From Phymatolithon calcareum (taxonomy: Eukaryota > Rhodophyta > Florideophyceae > Hapalidiales), in the NCBI GenBank assembly GCA_977006965.1, contig OZ345374.1, positions 1,488,001 through 1,552,000 of the forward strand: DNA of 64,000 nucleotides, given 5' to 3'. Below the pieces are notes generated by a model, which was not told the origin of the DNA, did not search any database, and worked only from the letters and a program-made list of their open reading frames with translations. Positions 51,549 through 61,083 of this stretch are shown here, one piece after another. The position numbers and the translations under genes are program-made. Each line of letters starts with the position of its first letter. Within the stretch, counting starts at the first letter, position 1.

Positions 51549-52148
51549 TTAGAACATTGGCGTGGCTGGAACAATGATGCCCATTGCTTTGCCTGGAGCG
51601 GCCGCCGCCATAATAACGTTCCCGTCTGCTGCATTTCCCGCCGCAGCTGCACGGTCCTTCTCTGCTCCAACAGACATAGAGTTGTTTCCTGTCGCCGACG
51701 CACTCACGTTCTCGAGCTCAATAGAGGACCCGGGAAGTACAGGACGCGGGCGCTCAGTCGCGACCGAAGCTTTCGTGGTTGGAATATGCTTAATATTGTG
51801 CGTAGGCGCCGATGCTGGAGCGAACTGCTGCGGAGGAGCGTGAGCGGGACCCAACTTCTGCACCGGGCCAGCCGCTGGTGCGGCTTGCGGTATACCTGCC
51901 GGTGGTGCGTAGTGGGCTGATGGCTTAGACTGCGTTCCTGATGTCTGCGTAGTGTGGTACTTTGCCGGCCGAGGGCTGTGCGTCGATTCTGTCTTCAAGG
52001 TCTGCTGTCCACTGCACGCCTTGAACTGCACCTTTGGAGCAGTAGAGGCCTGAGGACGTGGAGCGTAGTAGGTGCGGGAAGTCGGATGCGCGATGGCGAG
52101 AGCGCAGAGAAGTGCGAGCATGGCAACACGAGCTGTGATGGAAGTCAT
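51549..52148 (-). CDS. secreted Pro/Ala/Ser/Thr-rich protein, paralogue 3
   Basis: A 199-residue paralogue, more diverged than the other two. The signal peptide is MTSITARVAMLALLCALAIA, followed by HPTSRTYYAPRPQ. The middle (residues 35-130) is Pro/Ala/Gln-rich, with one Cys (KACSGQQT) and the APPQQFAPASAPTH motif, and clearly differs from paralogues 1 and 2. From PGSSIELENVSASATGNNSM onward the C-terminus is again nearly identical, with only Gly to Ala, Ile to Val and Gln to Lys changes. The contrast between a free middle and a fixed end suggests the C-terminus is the functional part. Function is unknown. Confidence 0.75.
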   Translation of the reverse strand: MTSITARVAMLALLCALAIAHPTSRTYYAPRPQASTAPKVQFKACSGQQTLKTESTHSPRPAKYHTTQTSGTQSKPSAHYAPPAGIPQAAPAAGPVQKLGPAHAPPQQFAPASAPTHNIKHIPTTKASVATERPRPVLPGSSIELENVSASATGNNSMSVGAEKDRAAAAGNAADGNVIMAAAAPGKAMGIIVPATPMF

Positions 52149-52230
52149 GTCGATGGAGATTTGTTTGTTTGTTCTGCTGGGTGCGTCTTGATATGGCTAT
52201 AGCCCACTGGTTTTTTAGTGTATACGGTCG

Positions 52231-52318
52231 CTTTTATCCTGTTCTCCAATCTGCATATGGGAGAGCTACTTCTCTAGGACACGACAAGCCCTAAAGGGTT
52301 GGACAGCGCTTTGCAGGG
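52231..52318 (-). promoter_or_regulatory. conserved promoter block of secreted-protein paralogue 3
   Basis: Minus-strand AGGATAAAAG (52231-52240) is TATA-like and about 90 nt before the ATG. The shared block (plus-strand CGACAAGCCCTAAAGGGTTG, then CAGCGCTTTGCAGGG) is at 52282-52318. Confidence 0.55.
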
Positions 52319-53169
52319 ACTGAACACTAGTAGTCTTGGACCTTGCTCCGGTGTGTATTTTGAGGGTCGGAGACGTCAGATAGGAGTGACTGTTGGAGAG
52401 AGTTGATATCTGAGGTACCAATACTAAGAAGCGCAACATGCGTACTAAATCTTCTTTAAGAATTATTCAAAAGGAGTCAACGCTGAATCACCGCCAGAGT
52501 TCAACTTGGTGATGGAACTGTTTTCAATTGACGATCGACGAGTATGGAACCAAATGATTACTTCAACAGACGAAATCTGTGAAACATTGTTCTAAAATTG
52601 ACAGCCAGTCGTTTGCTTACCGATCGTCTTTTCTTTCAAAATTCTTTTTTCTCTTCCAGCTCGGGCATTTGTACTCCTTCTGCCTTGTTTTGATCTTCTT
52701 TACGTACCAAGTGTTCAGCGAACGCATTAATGCAGTGTGGGTAGTGCATAGCGAGCGCCCTTGAGGAACAAAATGGCGTCCTCTACATTGTTATACCGGG
52801 TCAGGTGAATTTGAGGAGCTCTGATCGTAGATAGGAACACACTGAAATTTTGGAGACGATCGAGCGTGGCAACACATTGGAAATTGGTCCTAGGAGCACT
52901 GTGGCGCGAAGAATCTGCTCCCGTGGGTGTCAGGATTTTGCATTAAAAACAACCGACAACGGGTCTATTGCTTCTACATAGACACCGTGCAAGAGGATTG
53001 GCAAACCTTGCCAACATGACAGATATTTTAAGCGAGGGCCAAGAGGACAGAGAGCCTTTCGGTGTCGAGTTTGAAGCCAGTTTTAACAGGTACTGCGAAC
53101 GGCAGAAGGTCAATAATGTCGTCTTTCTCCTTGTTATATGCCTCTGTTTTTGCTTCAACTTACATTTTG
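52319..53169. other. intergenic
   Basis: No gene or repeat recognised; short frames only. Confidence 0.35.
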
Positions 53170-54249
53170 CTAGCCTGTACCACTCCTAGATGTGACAAGT
53201 GCAGGAAAACCTTGTTGTTCACGAGATATAGATCCCCATTTGTATTCCTTCCAAAAGTTAACGAACGGCGATGCCTCGTCTGTCTGGTTGAATACGTCTT
53301 TCGAAACGGAGCAATTTCGATGCAAAATACCAACTTTTTGCCCGCTCTGTGCCTTACTCCTCCAAATGTCTCTGTACCTATCACAGAAGTCGACATTCCA
53401 CATGTCAGGTAGTCTTACCACAAAGCGGGTCATTTTCTGCATCCAAAAGTAGAGTGCCTGGTCGTCCGCGGCCTTGCCGCCTCGCAAGTTCGGTTTTCGG
53501 TCCGGTATGTGGCGAATGGCATCCTGAAATACCTTCGCGGCTCGCGCCTTGGCCAAATCTATCATGACAACGCATGAGCAAATGTTGTGACGTTGGTTCA
53601 AATTCATCAACGGCATTTTGTAAATCCATGGCCTGCTTCTGTCAGACCGGAACTCATCCCATATGAATCTTGTCGGTGTTCAGCACAATGCCTTTGGAAA
53701 CATCGGGTAGAAGCCACGGAACGAAACCTTTAGCCATGCCCCGTATGCCACTATGGTGAGTAACTGTGAAGTTCAAGTCAGTCAATCGTCTCCACAGGAG
53801 CGAGAAATCCATCACGTTGATGTGAATATGCACTTGATTACTTGCGGCGAATGGCGGTGCGAATAGTTTTTCAATTCCTTCTTGTCCTTTACGATCGGTC
53901 AAGAATTCAAAACGTATGTTTGAATCGCAGACAAGACGATGGTGCTTTTCAATAAGGGGATCATCTCTGTCTCCGCGTCTGTTTCACCGTGCCCACATGT
54001 AATGATGAACGTTTTCAGTTCATCGTGCCAGGATTCAATGCCCTGCAGAAGATCACCTTTTCCATGGATGAAATTAATTGAGGTTGCCAGGAATGATAAG
54101 CATACAAGCAATGTGAATGCGAGCAAGGGTTCACGCCATTGCACTCTCGTTTTGCGGTACTCTGGAGGATTCTGTACTTCGGCAGATGGGTGCATAGGAC
54201 GAGTAGAATGTGTTGAGCAGCTATCGTTGATACAGGAGCTGTATGTCAA
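53170..54249 (-). pseudogene. LARGE/GT8-like type II glycosyltransferase, two frameshifts
   Basis: Three minus-strand frames (54249-53899, 53902-53654, about 53650-53170) together read like a Golgi glycosyltransferase of the LARGE/GT8 group. There is a short cytosolic tail, a signal anchor at about residues 41-60 (LLAFTLLVCLSFLATSINF), KTFIITCGHG, FLTDRKGQEGIEKLF, HHSGIRGMAKGFVPWLLPDV, a metal-site segment VLNTDKI, and PDMWNVDFCDRYRDI near the end. GT8 enzymes use a D-x-D to hold Mn2+ and the sugar nucleotide; here the first Asp is Asn. Frames change near 53908 and again just after NTDKI near 53664, with no splice-like sites to explain either. I infer a pseudogene; two sequencing errors could also explain it. 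Confidence 0.65.
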
Positions 54250-54879
54250 GTCGAATTAACGTGGCAGACCTTCGGAAACGAAAAATGACCCAGTCACATG
54301 ATCTTCATTCATCTTGCAATAAATAGAGTATAGAAAGTAGGAAAATCATAGATGATCTAAAGGCCCCGTAATGGAAGAGAACCACTGGTGGTGCAGTTTA
54401 TGTGGTCGCTGCCTTTAAGAGGCTGGGTGAGCCGGGTTATGGAACAATACTTGAGGTGAATAAGCTGTTCATCTTGTGAAACAGTCACAAGACCCTCAGC
54501 CGAAGGTCTCAGGCCAATGCATCCGGGAATGTAATTAACAGCATTAAAATTCAATTTGTTTCTCCACTGCTGGGTCTCCCTGGTCTCGACGATATGCATC
54601 CCAGCTGATGTACCAGAGTTGATATTGAGTTTAGAAGAATAAATTAATTGTAGGATTGATCATCCAGTACTGGACAAGTACTACTCCGTTTACGTAAAGT
54701 TCCAATTCATCAAACTGTACTTATGCTGAGTAGTAAGCGTGTACAACGCTGCCAGTGAGGAGCAGATGCCAGGGTCGCTAATCTTGCAATACATCATGTC
54801 TACAGCTGCAGAACAGGTAGTAGTGTAGTAGATCCCCGCGAGGGGCTGCTGTAATCGGAGACAGCTAGGCGTCAACCAA
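54250..54879. other. intergenic
   Basis: No gene recognised. Confidence 0.35.
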
Positions 54880-55460
54880 CCAATGTGTGAAAACAAGACT
54901 GCTTTAACAGGAAGCAGGCGCACTGGCAGGAGCAACGCAGAAGCCTTCGTGACACCCATGAGAGGATACGTTGCGCGGAGCAAACAGCCGAGGAGCTAGC
55001 ACGGCGGCGGAAGTGCAGAAGACGTGCAACACCGATCAAGAAGACGGTTTCCAGAGAATACCTAAAATACCAGTGGTATGCCGCTGCCGGCAGAGCGTCT
55101 ATAGAGACGATGTCAACGCCCTTAATCAATAGGGACTTACGCGAGTACCGCGCCACGTGCCATGCGCGGTTACGACATGCTATGGGATCAGCTGTCAAAC
55201 GAACTCGGTGCAGTGATCACCGAGCTGCAAAATGTGGCGCAATGAACACACAATGACGCCTCACTACCCGGGGTCGTCTACGGAGAACAATACAGGAGTT
55301 CTGCAATTTAGATGGGATATCTGAGATCCTAAGTTTTTCCGCCCGCCCCTCTGGCGGTGCGTTCTCGTAAGATACACAAAGGTAGGTAGCAACTGAGGAA
55401 GCATTGCCCATATCTTCGGAAGTCTGTGAGGCTTTTAAATAAACTTTGCTCAAGAAAAAG
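54880..55460 (+). mobile_element. family-2 non-LTR retroposon, 3' part
   Basis: One plus-strand frame reads HWQEQRR, then TVSREYLKYQWYAAAGRA and RDLREYRATCHARLRHAMGS, a TGA, and RLTTRGRLRRTIQEFCNLDG. It is followed by a 3' UTR ending GGTAGGTAGCA, TTGCCCATATCTTCGGAAGT and TTTTAAATAAAC with a short A-rich end. The same 3' end is the 79-bp insert at 49105. Coding and tail together suggest a decayed LINE; I cannot name the clade. Confidence 0.5.
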
Positions 55461-56347
55461 GTAGTATTGTAGTACGTTCATAAACCGTTTGTCCATGCAG
55501 AACGAGTGATCCGTTCCAAAAAATTTGCCTAGACGTCCGAAACCGGTTCAGATTCCAAGTTGTTCCACTGTCTCGCAAAACTGCCTCTTAACATCATTAT
55601 GATAATGATTAAGAGGCAAAAGAGCGAACACCGCATACCTACAAGAAGTCTCGAGTTATCTGTTAGTTTAACCGGATTGGCGCATCACATTCACTCTCTC
55701 ATTGTGCAAAGCACGTGTTGTCCGCCGGAGCTAACCGTTCTGGTATCATAGTTTTAACGAATTTTCACGCATTCGTGTCGCTAACGACCACTACACGCCG
55801 CAAGACGAGACAATAATCCTATCCTTTGGCGAACAGAGCACACTTTAGAGATCGACGTGCACAGACAGCTGGTCGGTGGCTTCTTCGCGAGATTGCACCG
55901 GGCCGTTCTCATACCTCATCCTATTCCCAACCGCTTTGGCTTGCGCGCACAAGTTTCGGACCAGGTAGAAACCGAAATACTGGCGCGCGTTTCAACCTTC
56001 CGCTGCGCGACATGCCGCCTGGAGCTCGCTAGCCGACGACAGAATTGATGGCAGTTAGCGGCTCCGTCTTTGGCACACCTGCCGTCGATATGACCCTGCC
56101 ACATTGCGACACCATGGCGGCGACGATCAGCGACATGGCTGGCATCTCCATCTACGCGATATCGGTACTTAACCTGGACACCGCGAGGCTCGATAGGAGT
56201 GTGATTCCGAGGCCGGCGGGTGACCTCGAAGCCCTTTGGTTGTCGAAGACGGACCTTCGATCTTCGCAGCGCCGCGAGCGGAGCGCGGAATCTCGATATC
56301 AATCTTTTCCACCCAATCATTTTTCATTTTCTTTAGAGTAGCCTAGA
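55461..56347. other. no supported gene; GC-rich from ~55.85 kb
   Basis: A near-perfect hairpin (TGCCTCTTAA ... AAGAGGCA) lies at 55582-55618. The later GC-rich part may be the 5' region of the LINE fragment that follows. Confidence 0.35.
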
Positions 56348-56973
56348 GTAGTTAAGCTATCGCACGGGGCCGAGCACCTACCGGTACGAATGCGATTCCT
56401 GAACCACAAAATCGTTGCGGAGCAGAGAGAAAAGTTCGTATCCAGAGCAGCAAGGAATTGTCCGGAACGAGCGGCGCAAGCCAGTTTGGATATATCAACA
56501 TGGGCCCAGATATGATAGAAAGACTGCGCGCTTGTAACAAGGAAGACGAACTCAACGCAAGGTACGATGTACTCTGTGCTAAGCTAGCAAAGCCCTGGAT
56601 ATCCAGCGAGCCCAGGTCTGGACGAGACAAGACTTTCTGGAATAGAGAGCTCGATCAATTAGCCAAGAAACGAACACGGCTATACAAAAGGGTTAAAAGG
56701 ACGGGTCTCCAAGCTGACATGGTAGCGCTTAAAAATGTCAAAGCGTTGATCAAGAAAAAGGTTCGGATATCGAAGGAGGATCAATTTGAGTCATTTCTAG
56801 AGGGAATCGAGAAGATGGGCCCTAGTGTCTATTTTACGGAAATTTTCCCTCAATTGAGGGGCACTTTTCCCTCAATTGAGGGAAGAGATTCATTTAATTT
56901 TTTGCTCATGAAAGTTACTCGCTATCAAGCGCATCAACAGCGCCAAGCACATAGATGTCTTCAGCGTGCTTAG
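56348..56973 (+). mobile_element. LINE ORF2 fragment (endonuclease-RT linker)
   Basis: The start reads AEHLPVRMRFLNH, like the S-D-H-x-P-V end of an AP endonuclease domain. After a frame change, the frame 56458-56973 gives DKTFWNRELDQLAKKRTRLY, then KRTG and a Lys-rich helical stretch (KKKVRISKEDQFESFLE). This is the usual linker between endonuclease and RT in LINEs. No RT follows. The direct repeat TTTTCCCTCAATTGAGGG occurs twice at 56840-56885. Decayed fragment. Confidence 0.6.
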
Positions 56974-57779
56974 TGAAGCAGTTCCTAACAGTAGAAATGT
57001 CGCAAATGTATATTGTGGCACTATCAAGCGTATTACATTGTGAGGACACTATGGTCGAGGTCTTGCATTTTCAAACTCTGCAGTTGTTTTGCACAACAAA
57101 GCTTGTCATCATGACCTCTGAAAGTATCCTTTTACTTCTCTTAGGGGTAACGTGGCGTCCAACACTGCTCTCGAATGCAAATGTACGCTCTGGCGCAACT
57201 GAACGTCGACATGTAATGCGCGGGTCAAATGCTATCGATGAGTTGCTCTTCCGGCACTTCACAAAACCTTCACTGCGTCATGTGCTGCTGACACTCTGCA
57301 TGGTCACCAGAGAATAACAACTAGCTAACAACCTAGAAAATCGCCAGAAGAGTTAGATGGCCCCTATGAACTATAGGCGCACTTGTTGAGTGTTGTTCAA
57401 AATTTGAATATTTACTTCTCTATAACTATCGGTTGTTAGTCTAAAACCCTATTATTGTATTTCAAATATTTGTATGTACATATGGAGTTTCTTTTAAACA
57501 GAAGCTCGTGTTTATCTCGTGATATGAACAGTTACGGATTCCAATACTATATTTTCTTTACTTCTATGTGTCTTTCGTATGTCCCACTTTCCGAATATAG
57601 GACATGTGCAAAGCATACTTTTAATATCCTTTATACTTTTATACTATGATAATGCTATCAGTTTGGGTTGTCTATAACAATTGTACTTAAATAAGAAGTG
57701 TACATAACACCAAATGTTTTACAATCTAGTACACAACTCTAATACAGTATGCAGAGTACCTTAGATCAGTTTGCACAGT
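56974..57779. other. AT-rich intergenic
   Basis: No gene recognised. The sequence becomes clearly AT-rich toward the LTR element. Confidence 0.4.
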
Positions 57780-58135
57780 TGTTAGGATACTACTGGACTA
57801 TAGTTTAAACTAGTTAAATAGATTAATGTCTCGATCCTTGAAGGCTGATCCTGTCCAAATAGAGCCGAAGGATTATTCCTGTAGTTTCTAGAATTTACTT
57901 AGTGACTTCTAGAGTTTTTACATAGTGGTTTCTAGAACCTTTTCGATGTTACTAGAAACATCTGGGGAAGCTTTTAGACAGGTTTTGTTCCTCAGTATAA
58001 TAGTGTTTAAAGTAGTATATAAGCGGACACTAGGTCTGCCCGAGTAGAAAAAGTTAAGCAAGCAATAAAGGAGAAACTACCAACCAGTTTCTCAACAAGA
58101 ATCCTTACTCAGCCGAGCGGGGGCAACTTTCGCCA
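57780..58135 (+). mobile_element. putative 5' LTR of a Ty1/copia-order retrotransposon
   Basis: A TG...CA-bounded stretch of 356 bp with a TATA box (AGTATATAAGCGG, near 58015) and a polyadenylation-like CAATAAAGG (near 58063) ends just before TGGCAACAAG, a candidate primer-binding site. The partner LTR is beyond the window, so the ends are estimates. Confidence 0.5.
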
Positions 58136-58306
58136 GTTGGCAACAAGTTGCTATTCTAAGTTTCTGATTTTTACCGACATTCCGGAATTCAAGGTAATTT
58201 CGAAACCAAGGATCACAAGTAAGTTCTTTTTGGTCTTTGTGAAGTTCACCTTTCTGGTTATTGGTGAATCTAATATTGGACTTCTATTTCTTTTTGAAAT
58301 TGAACA

Positions 58307-58936
58307 GTGACAAATCAGTCAGACTTTGTATCTTTGTCCCCTCTTCGTGAGTCTCTTCCGTCACTGTCCTCTCCACTAAGTACTTCTATCCACTACGCCC
58401 GTGTGGTTAGTGCTCCAGTCGAGACTTGCCTCATCCCTGGCTACGGTCAGTCTCCTTTCAGCGCTCCGGTCTCTGGTCCGGTGTCCGTTCGTGCGTTTCG
58501 TTTCGCAACCGGCCCTACTCTTCGCAATCCCCTCATCCGCTCTGGCTGGGATCTTCGTCGCGTCTCAAGCTCTGCTGTTGACACAAAGTCCAGCAGCAGC
58601 ACTCCGGCTTCCATCAACGCCGTACAAGACACTCCGGCCCCAGATCACCCAACTCGCACCATCACCGGTACTGTCGTCGCGTCCGGCCGTGTGATCAAGA
58701 AGGCTCCTAAGTGGGAGTACTGCGTGCCCTGCAAGAGGGTCATTCTCAAGAAACATTTTCTCGACCACTGCTTTGGTGGAAAGCACAAGAAGAGTGTTGA
58801 GAAGGCCAAAGAGAGTCTCTTGGACTTAAAGTGCTACACGTGTGACCGCACCTTTAAGAATCTCAACGATCAGGCTGCCATAATCGTTCTCGTGGCCACA
58901 TTGCTGCCATTCACCACAAGAATAGTACTACTTTGA
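58307..58936 (+). CDS. extra zinc-finger ORF upstream of gag
   Basis: A 209-codon frame that opens at GTG directly after an acceptor-like TTGAACAG, with a donor-like GTAAGTTC near 58219; there is no ATG in the frame. The N-terminal 130 residues are Ser/Pro/Thr-rich and the codons are more GC-rich than in gag and pol. Near residues 137-160 is a C-x2-C-x11-H-x5-H finger (YCVPCKRVILKKHFLDHC), the U1/JAZ type that binds double-stranded RNA or RNP. A second C-x2-C (CYTCDRTF) follows, and its His partners lie one frame over, so the end is frameshifted. This is not part of a normal copia element and may be a captured host gene. Confidence 0.5.
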   Translation: MTNQSDFVSLSPLRESLPSLSSPLSTSIHYARVVSAPVETCLIPGYGQSPFSAPVSGPVSVRAFRFATGPTLRNPLIRSGWDLRRVSSSAVDTKSSSSTPASINAVQDTPAPDHPTRTITGTVVASGRVIKKAPKWEYCVPCKRVILKKHFLDHCFGGKHKKSVEKAKESLLDLKCYTCDRTFKNLNDQAAIIVLVATLLPFTTRIVLL

Positions 58937-59596
58937 ACTAGATTTCTATATTAGATCTAGTTTCTATTGCATTCATCCAAATCTTTGATCCACTTTTAAA
59001 ATTAAAATCTGTTGAACTTTGATACTTTTAAACTGAAACCATTTCTCAAAACTCTAAACATATAAGCTGCACTACATATACATAAATATTATAAAACCGT
59101 TTAACGAAAAGCCAAAAACTCACACTTTTAGTTAAGCTCTCTACTACAAGTAACATTCGGAACCAAAACAAATCTTCTTGAAGATAGATAGTAGAAATTT
59201 GAAACAAAGGCCGGGTCAAGATATACATTTGCTGTAAGACCTGTGGAACAAAGTACACAACAACTGTAGAGTCACTCCACTTGTTTCATTTCTTACAAGT
59301 CGCCAAGTAAAATAGGATCTTGAAAACTGATCGAAGAAAAAGAATCTAATCATACTTTGAATTAAAAGGAAAAATTTTCCTAGCTAAAGCAATTAATTCT
59401 TAATTCTTACACTATAAGCTGCTAGATATATCTAATAATTTTACCGTAACAAGAGCTGATATTAAGTGCACTTATTAGTGATAGTTCACGAACTAGCACT
59501 TGAACCTGTTCTATATTGTTAGTGTAATATTTTATCTTAAGTACCACTACTAGCTATCTGGAACGTAAAGCAACCTCATAAAAATAACTAGTAGAG
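58937..59596 (+). other. AT-rich internal untranslated region of the LTR element
   Basis: No coding potential; lies between the zinc-finger frame and gag. Confidence 0.5.
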
Positions 59597-60664
59597 ATGG
59601 CCAATCTGATCAGAATTAAGGACACTCTAGACAAACTTCAGCCCGGAACTGTAGAGCAGCAAAGAATTAAGAATGGGTTTATCTCTTATATGAACAAACA
59701 GCCTGCACTCACACCAGAAAATCTCATTCCCAAAATTAGGGAAGACTATCCTCCACATATTTTATTCTCAAGTAACGCTCTATCTGAGAGCCCTGCTATA
59801 TACACTATTATCCGGGATTATATTGTTGCAAACGGTGCTACTTATAGCTCGCACAGTTCAACTAATAGAGTTATTTATGGTCTTCCAGCCACACTTTACA
59901 CAGATCAGAGAGATATTGACATGTCACACAGCCTACTTAACAAAGCTCTGCAAGCTGGAACGACATATTCGTCACTGCGATCTAATACCTCTCTGTACCC
60001 TGGCAATGCCTCTAGTGCAGGAAATGCTAAAATAGCGCACAATATGGCCACTAGATTCAAAGCTGGTGCTAAATTTAACGGAAAACTTGGAGAAGATTTA
60101 ACAGAATTCATACAGAACTACCTTGATGCTGCTAAAGACGACGCATTAACTTCAGAACAGAAACTTAGCTACTTCCATCACTTATTTGATGGAGAAGCTA
60201 AGAGATTCTACAGACTAAAGGTTGAAGGAATAGCATCTCACTTTAGTGAAGCGAGTGCTATTTTACAAGAGGAATATAATAGTTTGACAAGGCAGAATCG
60301 CGTAAGGAAGCATTTACAACAATTGCGCCTCAATGATATTGTGTCCAAAAAGAAGTGTACAGTAACAGAAGCACTAGAAGATCTTAGAGAGACAATAACC
60401 AAATTCACTCCTCAAGGGCCAAAGAGCCACAGAACAAGAGATGGAAAGTTTAGTAGTGGAAAATATGATATAAAACGAAATTCGATCTCAGAAAAGGTAT
60501 CTGGGCTTTATTTTGAGGGACAGGGACATTACGGAAGACCTCGACAACCAGGGTCAAAATCATCAGCTCCTTTCACCAGTGTAAATCATAGGAGTAATAC
60601 ATCTAATACAAACGATAAGATTGCTGGCAAAAATGGTCTTGACAGGTTTGGAAACGCGCCATAA
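59597..60664 (+). CDS. gag: gag of the LTR retrotransposon
   Basis: A 355-residue capsid-type protein, largely helical, with FKAGAKFNGKLGEDLTEFIQ and YLDAAKDDALTSEQKLSYFH in the copia-gag style, and a basic Arg/Lys/Ser-rich C-terminal part. The zinc knuckle follows one frame over (NCGSKDHFIHDC, near 60670) and lacks its first Cys, which is Arg. Further frame changes separate it from pol. The copy is therefore defective. Confidence 0.75.
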   Translation: MANLIRIKDTLDKLQPGTVEQQRIKNGFISYMNKQPALTPENLIPKIREDYPPHILFSSNALSESPAIYTIIRDYIVANGATYSSHSSTNRVIYGLPATLYTDQRDIDMSHSLLNKALQAGTTYSSLRSNTSLYPGNASSAGNAKIAHNMATRFKAGAKFNGKLGEDLTEFIQNYLDAAKDDALTSEQKLSYFHHLFDGEAKRFYRLKVEGIASHFSEASAILQEEYNSLTRQNRVRKHLQQLRLNDIVSKKKCTVTEALEDLRETITKFTPQGPKSHRTRDGKFSSGKYDIKRNSISEKVSGLYFEGQGHYGRPRQPGSKSSAPFTSVNHRSNTSNTNDKIAGKNGLDRFGNAP

Positions 60665-61083
60665 TTGCGGATCAAAAGACCATTTCATCCACGATTGCAA
60701 AAGCCCAAAGAACTTAATGCGCAACGTCGCACAAATGTTAAAATCTAATCCGACAAGCACGAGAAAAATTCTATTTGAAGTTTGTCAGCAGACTGAAGAA
60801 GCCATATTTGACGAGACTGATGAAGATTATGAAGAGTTCTTCATAGTGATGAGCATAGAACGGTATCTGAAGATGCCAATGCTAATAAAGAAGAAAACAG
60901 GCAAGATCAAGTAGACATCAATCTAGATATCGATCCTGCGGATTTTTAGAAAGGGACAGTAACGTCTTTCATTGCTCTACAGAATTAAAGAAGAGTAATG
61001 CTACTGATCCCGAAACTAACAGGGACGATATATCACAACTTGGAAAAGAAACAAACACATACACAGTCTTTTCTGAAGTAGTT

